Shown: positions 39,377 to 49,439, numbered from the stretch's first letter. The stretch is 64,000 nt of DNA from Myceligenerans salitolerans (GCF_017349295.1 NZ_JAFMPK010000009.1:149070-213069), one strand, 5' to 3'. The notes: generated by a model from the letters alone, not told the origin. Made by a program: numbers and translations.

Positions 39377-42300
39377 GTGACGACTCCCTCTACCGCCGGT
39401 CCGACCGCCGGGTCACAGAACGATCACGACGGCGAGGCCGAGGCCTCCGCGACGACGACCCGGCCGGCACGGCGCCGAGCCACACGCACCACGTCGGCGC
39501 CCACCACGACGGCGGGACCGATCATCATCAAGGCCACCCCGGCGGCCGAGCCGTCGTCGCCCGCGGTTCCGGCGTCGAACGTCGTCGCCGGCACGGGATC
39601 GTCCGTGCGCCCGCGCCGCCGGGCCACCCGCGGGTCCGCGGCACCTGCCGCGCCTGCCGAGCACGGCGCGGCGAGGGACACCCCGGCGGCGACTCCCGTC
39701 GTGGGGCCGGACTCCGGTTCCGAGCCGGTCAGCCCGTCCTCGCCGGCGCCCGAGCCCGCGGCGGCCCCGTCCGAGCCCGCGGCGGAGTCCGCAGGCACGG
39801 CCGAGACCCCGACCGAGCCTACGGAGACCGCGGTCGCGGCCGGCGGCACGGCCGGAACGGCGGCCCCGGCCCTTCCCGAGCCGACGGAGACGGCTGCCGC
39901 GCCGAAGCGCCGTTCGCGCCGTGTCACCAAGCCGGCCGGTGCCGCGGAGAAGGCCCAGACCGCGCGTCGGTCCCGGTCGGCCGCGCCGGTCGCGACGGAC
40001 GACGTGGCCGCACCGGGTGACGCGGCACCGGCCGGCCCCGCCGTGCCGGACGAGGCGCCGGCGTCGGCCGCGGCGGACGCTCCCGCACGGAAGACGGAGG
40101 CGGCGGCCGCCGCCGGGCCGACCGTCACGAGCGGGACGGGAACCGCCGCCGAGAAGCCGGCCCGCGCGCGGCGGTCCCGGTCCCGCAAGGCCGCCGAGCC
40201 CGCGGCCGTCGAGCCCGCTGCTGCGGAGCCTGCCGCTGCCGAGCCTGCCGCTGCCGAGCCCGAGGCTGCCGAGCCCGAGGCTGCGGAGCCCGACGCTGCT
40301 GCCGCGCCGACCGGTGGTGCGGTCACGCGCCAGGAGCGGACCGCGCCCCGGACCAGGGCCACGCGGCGGAGTGGTACCGCTCCGGCGTCGTCGGACCCGG
40401 GCGCGGGCGACACGAAGGACGAGCGGCCGCGCACGGCGCCACGCCTGGCGACCACCGCCCTGCTGTTCCAGGCACCGGATCTGGCTGCGGTCCGGCGTCC
40501 CCGGAGCGAGCCCGGGCTCACGATGCCGGGTGCGCGCGGCGTGATCGCCGACACCGCCTCCGGGACGGACACGCCGGCCGAGGCGCCCGCCGAGGCGCCG
40601 ACCGACGCCGTCGAGGGCCAGGAGACGGACGGCACCCGGTCCTCGGAGGTCCGGACGGGTACGGGCAAGCAGGGGTCCGCGAGCCGCCGGTCGGGGCGCG
40701 CCGCCGGTGAGCCGGTTCACTCGGCCGCCGCGGGCGACACCGCGGGTGCCGCTCCGCGGTTCCAGGCCGCCGAGCTCAGCGACGACGACGCGGCCGCCGT
40801 GGACGAGGTGGGCGTCATCGAGGACGAGCTCGTCGCCGAGGGGGTCGAGCTGGCCGAGCTCGGGCCGGAGGATCTCGACGAGGAGGAGGACTTCGAGGAG
40901 GACGACTCCCGCCCCAACCGCCGGCGTCGGCGGCGGGGAGGCCGTGGCCGACGCGGCGGGCGTGCGCGGGACGCCCGGCCGGACGACGAACCGACCGAGC
41001 CGAAGCCGGCGGACGAGCAGGGCGACGAGTCGCCCGTGCGCGACGAGCCGGAGGACCACGACGACGGCGCGGGCGACGACGGGGACGCCGGCAGTCGTCG
41101 GCGTCGTCGGCGCCGTCGCGGGAGCCGTGCCGAGCGTGCCGAGGCGGCTCGCAGCAGCCGGACGTCGTCGGACGAGGTCACGGCGCTGAAGGGGTCGACC
41201 CGGCTGGAGGCCAAGCGGCAGCGCCGGCGTGAGGGCCGCGACGCGGGGCGGCGCCGGCAGATCGTCACCGAGGCCGAGTTCCTGGCGCGCCGCGAGTCGG
41301 TCACCCGGTCGATGGTGGTGCGCGAGCAGGACGGTCGCACCCAGATCGCGGTGCTGGAGGACGGTGTGCTCGTGGAGCACTACGTCTCGCAGCAGTCCCA
41401 GACGTCGATGGCCGGCAACGTCTACCTGGGCCGGGTGCAGAACGTGCTGCCCTCCATGGAGGCCGCGTTCGTCGACATCGGCAAGGGCCGTAACGCCGTG
41501 CTGTACGCGGGTGAGGTGAACTGGGACGCCGCGGGGATCGCGGACGGCCAGCCACGTCGTATCGAGGAGGCGCTCAAGTCGGGCGACACCGTGCTGGTGC
41601 AGGTCACCAAGGACCCGATCGGGCACAAGGGTGCGCGCCTGACGTCGCAGGTCACGCTTGCCGGCCGGTACCTCGTGTTCGTGCCGGGCGGCGGGATGAC
41701 CGGGATCAGCCGGAAGCTGCCCGACACCGAGCGCAACCGGCTCAAGAAGATCCTGCGCGAGGTGGTGCCGGACGGCGCGGGCGTGATCGTGCGCACCGCC
41801 GCCGAGGGGGCCAGCGAAGAGGAACTGCGCGCCGACGTCGAGCGGTTGCAGAGCCAGTGGGACGCCATCACGACGAAGGCCGACCGCTCGAAGAAGTCCG
41901 CCCCCGTGCTGCTCCAGGGCGAGCCCGACCTCGCGATCCGCGTGGTGCGCGACATCTTCAACGACGACTTCTCCTCCCTCGTGGTGGCGGGCGAGCGGGC
42001 GTGGGGCGAGATCTCCGCCTACGTGGACGAGCTCGCGCCCGACCTGCGGGAACGGGTGACGAAGTGGGCGCAGCCGGGGGACGTGTTCGCCGAGCACCGG
42101 GTCGACGAGCAGCTCGCCAAGGGCATGGACCGCAAGGTGTGGCTGCCGTCCGGTGGCTCGCTGGTGATCGACCGTACCGAGGCCATGACCGTCGTGGACG
42201 TCAACACCGGCAAGTTCACCGGTGCGGGCGGCACGCTCGAGGAGACCGTCACGCGGAACAACCTGGAGGCGGCCGAGGAGATCGTGCGGCAGCTGCGCCT

Positions 42301-43114
42301 GCGGGACATCGGCGGCATCATCGTCATCGACTTCATCGACATGGTCCTCGAGTCCAACCGCGACCTGGTGCTGCGGCGCCTGGTCGAGTGCCTGGGCCGG
42401 GACCGGACCAAGCACCAGGTGGCCGAGGTGACCTCGCTGGGCCTGGTGCAGATGACCCGCAAGCGCGTCGGGCAGGGCCTCGTCGAGGCGTTCAGCGAGA
42501 CGTGCGAGCACTGCAACGGCCGCGGCTTCGTGGTGCACGACCACCCGATCGAGCGCGGTCCGTCGGGCGGCGACCAGGGCGACAACGGCTCCGGCAACGG
42601 CGCACGCAAGCGCCGCAAGAAGGGTGGCAAGACGGGCGCCGAGGTCCCTTCCCCGGCCAAGGGCGCGTCGCACGGGGCGGCGGTGCTCCCCGAGGAGAGC
42701 TCCGAGGAGCGCGCGGACGTCAAGGCCCGGCTCGCGACGATCGCCGCCGCGGCGCAGCACGCCCACGAGGACGACGGCGCCAAGGGCGGGGCGGATGCCG
42801 TGCCGGACGTGGACCCGGCGGCCGACTCCGGGAGGAGTGCCGCACCGGCAGCCGAGCCGGTGGCGGAGCCCAGGCCCGAGCCGAAGTTCGAGCTCGACCT
42901 GCCCGTACCGAAGACCGATCCGGGGGAGCGGGCCGCCTCGCGGCCGTCGGCGTCGCTCGACGCGATCGTCCTGCCGGACCGGTCGGCGAAGCCCGAGGAG
43001 GCCCCGGCGACGTCCGGGAACGGACCGGAGGTGATCGCGGAGCGGTCCGACGGCGAGGCGGACGGCGGCGACACTCCCGAACCGCCCAAAGGAGCCGGCG
43101 ACGAGGTCGCCTGA
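39377..43114 (+). CDS. rne: Ribonuclease E/G
   Basis: This 1245-residue endoribonuclease acts in mRNA decay and rRNA/tRNA processing. The first ~630 residues are disordered: Pro/Ala/Thr-rich, with runs of AAEPAAAEPEAAEPEAAEP near 275-310 and a basic RRRRRRGGRGRRGG patch near 515. The catalytic core follows: an S1 domain (YLGRVQNVLPSMEAAFVDIG, about 675), VDVNTGKFTG and DFIDMVLESNRDLV with the metal aspartates (about 940 and 985), and CEHCNGRG (Zn-link cysteines, about 1043). The tail is again disordered and acidic. The GTG at 39377 has AGGAG 8 nt upstream. It carries no recognisable canonical RhlB-type scaffold motif, as expected for an actinobacterium. Confidence 0.94.
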   Translation: MTTPSTAGPTAGSQNDHDGEAEASATTTRPARRRATRTTSAPTTTAGPIIIKATPAAEPSSPAVPASNVVAGTGSSVRPRRRATRGSAAPAAPAEHGAARDTPAATPVVGPDSGSEPVSPSSPAPEPAAAPSEPAAESAGTAETPTEPTETAVAAGGTAGTAAPALPEPTETAAAPKRRSRRVTKPAGAAEKAQTARRSRSAAPVATDDVAAPGDAAPAGPAVPDEAPASAAADAPARKTEAAAAAGPTVTSGTGTAAEKPARARRSRSRKAAEPAAVEPAAAEPAAAEPAAAEPEAAEPEAAEPDAAAAPTGGAVTRQERTAPRTRATRRSGTAPASSDPGAGDTKDERPRTAPRLATTALLFQAPDLAAVRRPRSEPGLTMPGARGVIADTASGTDTPAEAPAEAPTDAVEGQETDGTRSSEVRTGTGKQGSASRRSGRAAGEPVHSAAAGDTAGAAPRFQAAELSDDDAAAVDEVGVIEDELVAEGVELAELGPEDLDEEEDFEEDDSRPNRRRRRRGGRGRRGGRARDARPDDEPTEPKPADEQGDESPVRDEPEDHDDGAGDDGDAGSRRRRRRRRGSRAERAEAARSSRTSSDEVTALKGSTRLEAKRQRRREGRDAGRRRQIVTEAEFLARRESVTRSMVVREQDGRTQIAVLEDGVLVEHYVSQQSQTSMAGNVYLGRVQNVLPSMEAAFVDIGKGRNAVLYAGEVNWDAAGIADGQPRRIEEALKSGDTVLVQVTKDPIGHKGARLTSQVTLAGRYLVFVPGGGMTGISRKLPDTERNRLKKILREVVPDGAGVIVRTAAEGASEEELRADVERLQSQWDAITTKADRSKKSAPVLLQGEPDLAIRVVRDIFNDDFSSLVVAGERAWGEISAYVDELAPDLRERVTKWAQPGDVFAEHRVDEQLAKGMDRKVWLPSGGSLVIDRTEAMTVVDVNTGKFTGAGGTLEETVTRNNLEAAEEIVRQLRLRDIGGIIVIDFIDMVLESNRDLVLRRLVECLGRDRTKHQVAEVTSLGLVQMTRKRVGQGLVEAFSETCEHCNGRGFVVHDHPIERGPSGGDQGDNGSGNGARKRRKKGGKTGAEVPSPAKGASHGAAVLPEESSEERADVKARLATIAAAAQHAHEDDGAKGGADAVPDVDPAADSGRSAAPAAEPVAEPRPEPKFELDLPVPKTDPGERAASRPSASLDAIVLPDRSAKPEEAPATSGNGPEVIAERSDGEADGGDTPEPPKGAGDEVA

Positions 43115-43168
43115 GAACCAGCAGAAGAAGGGGTTCTGGTCCAGGCTCCTGGGCCGCTGAACCGTCAC

Positions 43169-43204
43169 GGAGGGCCGCCACCCGCAACGGGGTGGCGGCC
43201 CTCC
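43169..43204. terminator. Strong bidirectional hairpin terminator between rne and pcm
   Basis: A perfect 15-bp stem (arms 43169-43183 and 43190-43204, 6-base loop GCAACG) separates the convergent rne and pcm genes. No T-tract on either side. Confidence 0.8.
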
Positions 43205-43225
43205 GCCGTTGCCGTGGCTGGTGGT

Positions 43226-43798
43226 TCAGCCCTCGACCAGAGGGACGAAGCGATAGGCGCCGTGCTCGCTCACGTGCACGTCGCCGTCCGCGTGGCGCTC
43301 CACGAGCAGCATCCGGCCCCGTACCGGGATGACCATGAGCCCGCCGGGAGCGAGCTGGTCCACCAGCTCCGGGGGCAGGCGGTCCGCCGTGGCCGACACC
43401 AGGATCCGGTCCCAGCCGCCCGTCCGGGGCGCGCCCAGTGCGTCCGTCTCCGCCTGCTCCACGCGTGCCCACCCCATCCCGGTCGCCGCCACGTTCGCCG
43501 CGCCCCACTCGGCCAGCCGGGCGTGCCGCTCGACGCCGAGCACCTCTCCGTCGGGGCCGGTCAGGTGGGCGAGGAGCGCGGTGGTCCACCCGGACCCGGC
43601 GCCGACGTCCAGTATCCGGGCGCGTCGCGGGACGCGGAGAAGGCGCAGCATGGCGGCGACGGTGCTGGGCTGCGAGGAGGTCTGGCCCTGACCGATGGGC
43701 AGCGGGTGGTCGGCGCCCGCGAAGGAGCGCTGGCTGCGCGGGAGGAAGCCGGTGCGTGGCACGGCCCGCATCGCGCCCGCGACGGCGTCGTCGGCCAT
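43226..43798 (-). CDS. pcm: Protein-L-isoaspartate O-methyltransferase
   Basis: Pcm methylates isoaspartyl residues for protein repair using SAM. This 190-residue protein has the family blocks VPRTGFLPRSQRSFAGADHP, LPIGQGQTSSQPSTVAAML and the SAM-binding ILDVGAGSGWTTALLA. Post-I type motifs follow (VLGVERHARLAEWGAAN; ILVSATADRLPPELVDQL). The ATG at 43798 lies 7 nt after TACCCT (minus strand). It is slightly short at the C-terminus relative to enteric Pcm, typical for actinobacteria. Confidence 0.93.
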   Translation of the reverse strand: MADDAVAGAMRAVPRTGFLPRSQRSFAGADHPLPIGQGQTSSQPSTVAAMLRLLRVPRRARILDVGAGSGWTTALLAHLTGPDGEVLGVERHARLAEWGAANVAATGMGWARVEQAETDALGAPRTGGWDRILVSATADRLPPELVDQLAPGGLMVIPVRGRMLLVERHADGDVHVSEHGAYRFVPLVEG

Positions 43799-43805
43799 AC
43801 CTCTC

Positions 43806-43811
43806 AGGGTA
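43806..43811 (-). promoter_or_regulatory. -10 hexamer TACCCT, leaderless-type promoter for pcm
   Basis: TACCCT on the minus strand ends 7 nt before the pcm ATG; no Shine-Dalgarno. Confidence 0.4.
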
Positions 43812-43889
43812 GGCCGTCGTCGTCACCTCGGGTAGGCCGTCGTCGCGGGAGCGCCCGCGCCCCGTCGCCCATCTCACAGGCCGCGCGGT

Positions 43890-43918
43890 TTGAACGGCAT
43901 GGTCGCATCCCGTAATCT
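43890..43918 (+). promoter_or_regulatory. Promoter of the rplU-rpmA operon
   Basis: TTGAAC (43890-43895) and TAATCT (43913-43918) are exactly 17 bp apart, a near-consensus housekeeping promoter, consistent with strong ribosomal protein expression. Transcription would begin near 43926. Confidence 0.75.
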
Positions 43919-43926
43919 TGGACGTC

Positions 43927-43945
43927 GGTGCGCGCTCTGCGCACC
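43927..43945 (+). promoter_or_regulatory. 5' leader hairpin of rplU (L21-leader candidate)
   Basis: GGTGCGC-GCTCT-GCGCACC, a perfect 7-bp stem, sits at the predicted mRNA 5' end, with about 110 more leader bases before the rplU GTG. L21 leaders with autoregulatory hairpins are known; whether this belongs to a described family is unverified. Confidence 0.45.
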
Positions 43946-44054
43946 AGTCCCGCGTGCCCATGGCGCACCGCACTCGACCGCCGCGGCGGTGAGAGTTACA
44001 GCCAAGCCGGTGACCGACGTCGTGCGCACGCCAAGACGAGGAGAAGAGTTCAAC

Positions 44055-44363
44055 GTGGTGTACGCGATCGTCAAGGCCGGTGGCCGGCAGGAGAAGGTGT
44101 CCGTCGGTTCCATCGTCGTCATGGACCGTGTCCCGGCGCAGCCGGGCGAGTCGGTGGAGCTGCCGGCTCTGCTGCTGGTCGACGGGGAGAAGGTGACCAC
44201 CGACAAGGCCGCGCTGGCCAAGGTCAAGGTCACCGCCGAGGTCGTGCGGGACGAGAAGGGCCCGAAGATCACGATCCTCAAGTACAAGAACAAGACCGGT
44301 TACCGGAAGCGGCAGGGTCACCGCCAGCCGCTGACCCGCCTCAAGGTCACCGGTATCAACTGA
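44055..44363 (+). CDS. rplU: 50S ribosomal protein L21
   Basis: This 102-residue L21 begins [20 protein letters not shown], the family signature, and ends with the conserved [19 protein letters not shown]. The GTG at 44055 (followed by a second GTG) has GAGGAGAAG upstream. It is first in the conserved rplU-rpmA-obg order and is expressed from the strong promoter at 43890. Confidence 0.97.
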   Translation: MVYAIVKAGGRQEKVSVGSIVVMDRVPAQPGESVELPALLLVDGEKVTTDKAALAKVKVTAEVVRDEKGPKITILKYKNKTGYRKRQGHRQPLTRLKVTGIN

Positions 44364-44507
44364 CGCAGGCGATGGGCTCGGTGGAGGCTGAGGTGCCGAG
44401 GCACTCGCCCGGAGCCGAGCGCGAGCAGCGTCAGCACGAGACTGAGCTTCCGCCGGGTCGATCCCGGCGGCTGTACTTCCAGAACTTCCCGAAAGAGGTC
44501 AGCAGAG

Positions 44508-44768
44508 ATGGCACACAAGAAGGGCGCGAGCTCCTCGCGCAACGGTCGTGACTCCAACGCCCAGCGCCTCGGCGTCAAGCGCTTCGGTGGCCAGGTCGTG
44601 AACGCGGGCGAGATCATCGTGCGCCAGCGTGGCACGCACTTCCACCCGGGCAACAACGTCGGCCGCGGTGGCGACGACACGCTGTTCGCCCTGACCGCGG
44701 GCGCCGTCCAGTTCGGCACGCGACGCGGCCGCAAGGTCATCGACATCGTCGAGCCCGCCGGGGCCTGA
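44508..44768 (+). CDS. rpmA: 50S ribosomal protein L27
   Basis: This 86-residue L27 has [20 protein letters not shown] directly after the initiator methionine, so no cleavable N-terminal extension (as found in Firmicutes) is present. Core motif [21 protein letters not shown] is followed by [18 protein letters not shown] 144-base spacer separates it from rplU; a strong terminator follows, which may reduce read-through into obg. Confidence 0.97.
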   Translation: MAHKKGASSSRNGRDSNAQRLGVKRFGGQVVNAGEIIVRQRGTHFHPGNNVGRGGDDTLFALTAGAVQFGTRRGRKVIDIVEPAGA

Positions 44769-44779
44769 ACCCGGCTCCC

Positions 44780-44843
44780 GCGAGAGGGGCGTGCCCGGCC
44801 GGGCACGCCCCTCTCGCCGTTCCGGGACCGACCCGGTCCCGGA
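44780..44843 (+). terminator. Double hairpin terminator after rpmA
   Basis: A perfect 38-bp palindrome (44780-44817, centre GGCC) is immediately followed by a second hairpin with 10-bp arms TCCGGGACCG/CGGTCCCGGA (44821-44830, 44834-44843). Together they should end the rplU-rpmA transcript. Confidence 0.75.
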
Positions 44844-44963
44844 CCGTCACCAGGCGGTGGCCGGGCGTCGGCGCCGACGGGCCACGTTGCCGGCCCGAGG
44901 CGTTCCCGCACGGCGTCATCGTCGCGCTCGGCCCACCGAGCGCACTCCTGAGAGGATCGATCC

Positions 44964-46481
44964 ATGGCCAGCTTTGTCGATCGCGTCGTCCTGCACGCCG
45001 CAGGCGGTAACGGCGGGCACGGCGTCGCGTCGATCCGTCGCGAGAAGTTCAAGCCGCTCGCCGGCCCCGACGGCGGCAACGGAGGCGACGGCGGTTCGGT
45101 GAAGCTGGTCGTCGACCCGCAGGTGACCACGCTGCTCGACTACCACCACTCACCGCACCGCCGTGCCCCCAACGGCACGCAGGGGATGGGTGACGACCGC
45201 GACGGCGCCAACGGCGGTGACCTGGTCCTCGGCGTGCCGGACGGCACGGTCGTCAAGGACCGCGACGGCAACGTCCTGGCGGACCTGGTCGGAGCGGGCG
45301 CCGAGTACGTCGTCGCGCGGGGCGGGCGGGGTGGCCTGGGCAACCGGGCGCTCGCCTCGCCGAAGCGCAAGGCGCCCGGTTTCGCCCTGCTCGGGGAGCC
45401 GGGCGACGAGGCGGACGTGGTCCTCGAGCTGAAGACCATCGCCGACGTCGCGCTCGTCGGCTACCCGAGCGCCGGCAAGTCGTCGCTGATCGCCGCGATC
45501 TCCGCGGCACGGCCCAAGATCGCGGACTACCCGTTCACGACGCTCGTGCCGAACCTCGGGGTGGTGCAGGCCGGGGAGTCGCGCTACACGGTGGCCGACG
45601 TGCCCGGGCTGATCCCGGGTGCGAGCGAGGGCAAGGGGCTGGGTCTGGAGTTCCTGCGGCACATCGAGCGCACGGCGGTCATCGTGCACGTGCTGGACTG
45701 CGCCACGCTGGAGCCGCAGCGCGACCCGGTGAGCGACCTGGACACGCTCGAGGCGGAGCTCGCCGCGTACGCGGGCGACCTCGGGATCGAAGGCGGCCGG
45801 GTCCCCCTGGCGGAGCGGCCCCGCATCGTCGTGCTGAACAAGATCGACGTGCCCGACGCCCGGGACCTGGCCGAGATGGTGCGGCCCGACCTGGAGGCGC
45901 GGGGACTGCGCGTCTTCGAGATCTCGACCGCGTCCCACGAAGGGCTGCGCCCGCTGACGTTCGCGCTGGCACAGATCGTCGAGCAGGCCCGGGCGGCGGC
46001 GCCGGAGCCCGAGCCCCAGCGGATCGTCCTGCGGCCGAAGCCGGTCGACGCCGCGGGCTTCACCGTCACCCGCAAGGGCGGCGAGCGTGACTACTGGTTC
46101 GAGGTGCGCGGTGCCAAGCCGGAACGCTGGGTCAAGCAGACCGACTTCAACAACGACGAGGCGGTCGGGTTCCTCGCGGACCGGCTGGAGCGGCTCGGCG
46201 TGGAGGACAGCCTGTTCAAGGCGGGCGCGGTGGCCGGCGACGAGGTACGGATCGGCGACCCGGCGGACGCCGTCGTCTTCGACTGGGAGCCCACCCTGAC
46301 CACCGGCCCGGAACTGCTCGGTGCCCGCGGCACGGACCTGCGCCTCGAGGAGGTCAGGCGCCCGACCCGCGCGGAGAAGCGACGCGAGTTCAACGAGCGC
46401 ATGGACGCCAAGGCGGAGGCCCGTCGCGAGCTGTGGACCGAGCGCGAGTCGGGCATCTGGACGGATCCGGACGAGGACTGA
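44964..46481 (+). CDS. obg: GTPase Obg
   Basis: Obg/CgtA is an essential ribosome-associated GTPase in 50S maturation and stress control. The 505-residue protein has the glycine-rich Obg fold at 1-157 ([28 protein letters not shown]), then the G domain: G1 [11 protein letters not shown] (about 166), G2 [10 protein letters not shown]3 [11 protein letters not shown]4 NKIDVPD. A C-terminal OCT domain (~345-425) is followed by a charged tail rich in Arg/Glu. The ATG at 44964 follows GAGAGGATCGATCC. Confidence 0.97.
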   Translation: MASFVDRVVLHAAGGNGGHGVASIRREKFKPLAGPDGGNGGDGGSVKLVVDPQVTTLLDYHHSPHRRAPNGTQGMGDDRDGANGGDLVLGVPDGTVVKDRDGNVLADLVGAGAEYVVARGGRGGLGNRALASPKRKAPGFALLGEPGDEADVVLELKTIADVALVGYPSAGKSSLIAAISAARPKIADYPFTTLVPNLGVVQAGESRYTVADVPGLIPGASEGKGLGLEFLRHIERTAVIVHVLDCATLEPQRDPVSDLDTLEAELAAYAGDLGIEGGRVPLAERPRIVVLNKIDVPDARDLAEMVRPDLEARGLRVFEISTASHEGLRPLTFALAQIVEQARAAAPEPEPQRIVLRPKPVDAAGFTVTRKGGERDYWFEVRGAKPERWVKQTDFNNDEAVGFLADRLERLGVEDSLFKAGAVAGDEVRIGDPADAVVFDWEPTLTTGPELLGARGTDLRLEEVRRPTRAEKRREFNERMDAKAEARRELWTERESGIWTDPDED

Positions 46482-46540
46482 GAAGTTCGACTGGCGAAAT
46501 CATCGAGCGTCTGCCCGGGGCCGCCGGTGATGATGGGGGA

Positions 46541-47689
46541 GTGGCCCCCGCTTCCTCCCGTGCCGCGCTGCCCGCAGCGCGCCGTATCGTCGTCAAGATC
46601 GGATCGTCCTCGCTGACCCGCCCCGACGGGCACCTCGACGAGAGCGCCCTTCGTTCTCTCGTCGACGTGCTCGCGGCACGCGTGACCGACCCGGCGACGG
46701 GCGGCCAGATCGTTCTCGTGACGTCGGGTGCGGTCGCGGCCGGCATCGGCCCGCTCGGGCTCCCGGCCCGCCCGCGCGACCTCGCGACCATGCAGGCGGC
46801 CGCGTCGGTGGGTCAGGGGCAGCTCGTCGCCCGGTACACCGAGGCGTTCGCCGGGCACGGTGTACGGGTCGGGCAGGTGCTGCTCACCGCCGAGGACACC
46901 GTGCGCCGGTCCCGCTACGCGAACGCGCAGCGATCGCTGGAGAAGCTGCTGGCCCTCGGCGTCGTGCCCGTCGTCAACGAGAACGACGCGGTCACCACCG
47001 CGGAGCTGAAGTTCGGCGACAACGACCGGCTCGCCGCTCTCGCCGCCCACCTGGTGCGGGCGGACGCGCTCGTGCTGCTGACCGACGTCGACGGGCTGTA
47101 CGACGGGCCGCCCTCGCGGCCGGGGACGCGACGCATCCCGCACGTCGAGCGGCTGTCCGACGTCGCCGGCGTCGAGGTGACGGCCCGGGGCAGCGCCGTC
47201 GGCACCGGCGGGATGCTCACCAAGCTCCAGTCGGTGCGCATCGCCACGGGGGACGGGATCCCCGTGGTCCTCACGCACGCCGGCGACGCGGCCGCGGCGC
47301 TCGCCGGCGCCGACACCGGAACGTTCTTCGCGGCCACGGGCCGCCGCACGACCGCGCGCCGGCTGTGGATCGCGCACGCCGCCGGGACCCAGGGACGGAT
47401 CCATCTGGACGACGGCGCGGTGCGAGCGGTCCGCGGCGGCCGCGCGTCGCTGCTGCCCGCCGGGGTGACGAAGGTCGAGGGCGTGTTCGACGCGGGCGAT
47501 CCCGTCGAGCTGGTCGGGCCCGACGGCGTCGTGGTCGCCCGCGGGCTCGTCGCGTTCGGTTCCACGGACCTGCCGGCACTGCTCGGCCGGACCACGCACG
47601 CCCTGCGGGAGGAGCTCGGCGAGGGCTACGACCGTGAGGTGGTCCACCGGGACGATCTGGTGCTGGAGGGCACCGACCGCACCCCCTGA
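46541..47689 (+). CDS. proB: Glutamate 5-kinase
   Basis: ProB phosphorylates glutamate in the first step of proline synthesis. The 382-residue protein has an amino-acid kinase domain ([13 protein letters not shown] at about 13, [54 protein letters not shown]) and a C-terminal PUA domain (about 280-372). The GTG at 46541 follows GGGGGAG; it gives the family N-terminus, whereas the ORF extends further upstream. It is followed by proA, completing the glutamate-to-semialdehyde steps. Confidence 0.95.
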   Translation: MAPASSRAALPAARRIVVKIGSSSLTRPDGHLDESALRSLVDVLAARVTDPATGGQIVLVTSGAVAAGIGPLGLPARPRDLATMQAAASVGQGQLVARYTEAFAGHGVRVGQVLLTAEDTVRRSRYANAQRSLEKLLALGVVPVVNENDAVTTAELKFGDNDRLAALAAHLVRADALVLLTDVDGLYDGPPSRPGTRRIPHVERLSDVAGVEVTARGSAVGTGGMLTKLQSVRIATGDGIPVVLTHAGDAAAALAGADTGTFFAATGRRTTARRLWIAHAAGTQGRIHLDDGAVRAVRGGRASLLPAGVTKVEGVFDAGDPVELVGPDGVVVARGLVAFGSTDLPALLGRTTHALREELGEGYDREVVHRDDLVLEGTDRTP

Positions 47690-47717
47690 GCGCGGCGCCC
47701 CCCCCGGACGACCAGGT

Positions 47718-47726
47718 TGTGGATAA
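47718..47726. other. Perfect DnaA-box sequence upstream of proA
   Basis: TGTGGATAA is the exact complement of the consensus DnaA box TTATCCACA, in the 77-base proB-proA gap. Only one is present, so it may be chance or a DnaA-responsive site near the proA promoter. Confidence 0.3.
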
Positions 47727-47753
47727 CCCCTGCCGGGTGTCGGCACGGGGCCG

Positions 47754-47759
47754 TAGGCT
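47754..47759 (+). promoter_or_regulatory. -10 hexamer TAGGCT, leaderless-type promoter for proA
   Basis: TAGGCT ends 7 nt before the proA ATG; no Shine-Dalgarno between. Confidence 0.5.
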
Positions 47760-47766
47760 CGTGGTC

Positions 47767-49122
47767 ATGACGAGCCTTGCACCTGACACGGGCTCCGCCT
47801 CCCGCGAGGCGGAGCAGCACGCACCCGGCGTGGCCGAGGCGACGCCGGCGTCGCCGGACGACGCGGCCGCCGCCGTTCAGGAGATCGCCAGCCGGGCCAA
47901 GGTCGCGTCGCGGGCACTGGCCACGGCGAACCGCGCCACGAAGGACGCGGCACTCGGCACGATCGCCGACGCCCTCGTCGCACACGCCGAGCGGATCGTG
48001 GCGGCGAACTCCGAGGACATGGAGCGTGGGCGGGCCAACCGCATGTCGCCCGGCCTGCTGGACCGGCTGGTTCTCACGCCGGACAAGATCGGGCAGATCG
48101 CCGACGCCGCTCGTGAGGTGGCCGGGCTGCCCGATCCGGTCGGCGAGGTCGTCCGTGGCCAGACCTTGCCGAACGGGCTGCGGCTTCGGCAGCTCCGGGT
48201 CCCGATGGGTGTGGTGGGCATGATCTACGAGGCCCGCCCGAACGTGACCGTGGACGCCGCGGTGCTCGCCCTCAAGTCCGGGAACGCGGCGGTACTGCGC
48301 GGCGGCTCCGCGGCGGCGTCGTCGAACCGGGTGATCGTCGAGGTGCTCCGTGCGGCCCTGGAGGATTGCGGCCTGCCCGCGGACCTCGTGCAGACCATCG
48401 ACGCGTACGGCAGAGAGGGTGCTCGCGCGCTGATGCGCGCCCGCGGCCTGGTCGACGTACTCATCCCGCGTGGCGGTGCCGAGCTCATCCAGACCGTCGT
48501 CGCCCAGTCGACCGTGCCGGTGATCGAGACCGGCGTCGGGAACGTGCACGTGTACGTGGACGCCACCGCCGACGTCGAGATGGCCGTGGACATCACCATG
48601 AACGCCAAGACCCAGCGCGTGGGTGTGTGCAACGCGGCCGAGACCCTGCTCGTGCACGCCGACGCCGCACCCGCGTTCCTGCCCGCCGCCCTGGCCGCCC
48701 TGGCCGAGGCCGGAGTCGTCCTGCACGGCGATGCTCGCGCCCTGGAGTACGCGCCGGCCGGTGCGACGGCGGTGCCCGCCACCGACGACGACTGGGCCAC
48801 CGAGTACCTCGCACTCGAACTCGGTGTGAAGGTGGTCGAGTCCCTCGACGAGGCGATCGACCACATCCGTACCTGGTCCTCGGGGCACACCGAGGCCATC
48901 GTGACCCGTGACCTCGCGGCGTCGGAGCGGTTCGTCGCCGAGATCGACTCGGCCGCGGTCATGGTGAACGCCTCCACCCGCTTCACCGACGGCGGAGAGC
49001 TGGGTCTCGGGGCCGAGATCGGGATCTCGACGCAGAAGCTCCACGCGCGCGGTCCCATGGGCCTGGCCGAGCTCACCACCACCAAGTGGATCGTGCAGGG
49101 CGACGGTCATGTGAAGCCGTAG
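47767..49122 (+). CDS. proA: Glutamate-5-semialdehyde dehydrogenase (gamma-glutamyl phosphate reductase)
   Basis: ProA reduces gamma-glutamyl phosphate to glutamate semialdehyde. The 451-residue length is about 30 longer than usual, owing to an Ala/Pro/Asp-rich N-terminal extension. Family features: [34 protein letters not shown], and the catalytic cysteine in [16 protein letters not shown]; the end contains [25 protein letters not shown] (quoted in part). The ATG at 47767 is set by a leaderless-type TAGGCT at 47754. Confidence 0.96.
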   Translation: MTSLAPDTGSASREAEQHAPGVAEATPASPDDAAAAVQEIASRAKVASRALATANRATKDAALGTIADALVAHAERIVAANSEDMERGRANRMSPGLLDRLVLTPDKIGQIADAAREVAGLPDPVGEVVRGQTLPNGLRLRQLRVPMGVVGMIYEARPNVTVDAAVLALKSGNAAVLRGGSAAASSNRVIVEVLRAALEDCGLPADLVQTIDAYGREGARALMRARGLVDVLIPRGGAELIQTVVAQSTVPVIETGVGNVHVYVDATADVEMAVDITMNAKTQRVGVCNAAETLLVHADAAPAFLPAALAALAEAGVVLHGDARALEYAPAGATAVPATDDDWATEYLALELGVKVVESLDEAIDHIRTWSSGHTEAIVTRDLAASERFVAEIDSAAVMVNASTRFTDGGELGLGAEIGISTQKLHARGPMGLAELTTTKWIVQGDGHVKP

Positions 49123-49226
49123 TCTGCGCAGGATCTCTCCGGACCCTCACACCGTCCGGATACGGTACGTCCGGCCCGGCATGAGAGACTGGGGCCCACC
49201 TGAGCACGAACCACAGGAGGACATCC

Positions 49227-49418
49227 GTGCTGCACACTGCGGTCCAGATTGCCGAGACCACCACCGAACACGCTGCCGAGCTGCCTTTCTCGCCGCTCGT
49301 GTTCGGCCTGATCGCCTTCGGCTCGCTGGTGGCCGGTCTGCTGTTCACCTTCGCGTTCCGCAACGTGAACAACCGGCATGCCGAGGTTCCGGTCACCCAC
49401 GACGACGCCGGCCACTGA
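49227..49418 (+). CDS. Small single-TM membrane protein
   Basis: This 63-residue protein has a short polar N-terminus (HTAVQIAETTTEHAAELPF), one hydrophobic helix (about 24-45, VFGLIAFGSLVAGLLFTFAF) and a charged cytoplasmic-type tail. The GTG at 49227 has an excellent AGGAGG 6 nt upstream, so it is clearly translated. Similar small proteins are common between proA and nadD in related actinobacteria, to my memory. Role unknown. Confidence 0.75.
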   Translation: MLHTAVQIAETTTEHAAELPFSPLVFGLIAFGSLVAGLLFTFAFRNVNNRHAEVPVTHDDAGH

Positions 49419-49439
49419 GACCAGGTCGGACCGGCGCCA

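Noticed and set aside
39413..43168. A 1251-codon minus-strand open frame
   Set aside because: It is the antisense shadow of the RNase E/G gene in very GC-rich DNA; it is Arg/Gly/Pro-rich and has no domain signature.
47690..47766. Replication origin at the DnaA box
   Set aside because: Only one box, no AT-rich unwinding region and no dnaA/dnaN genes nearby.
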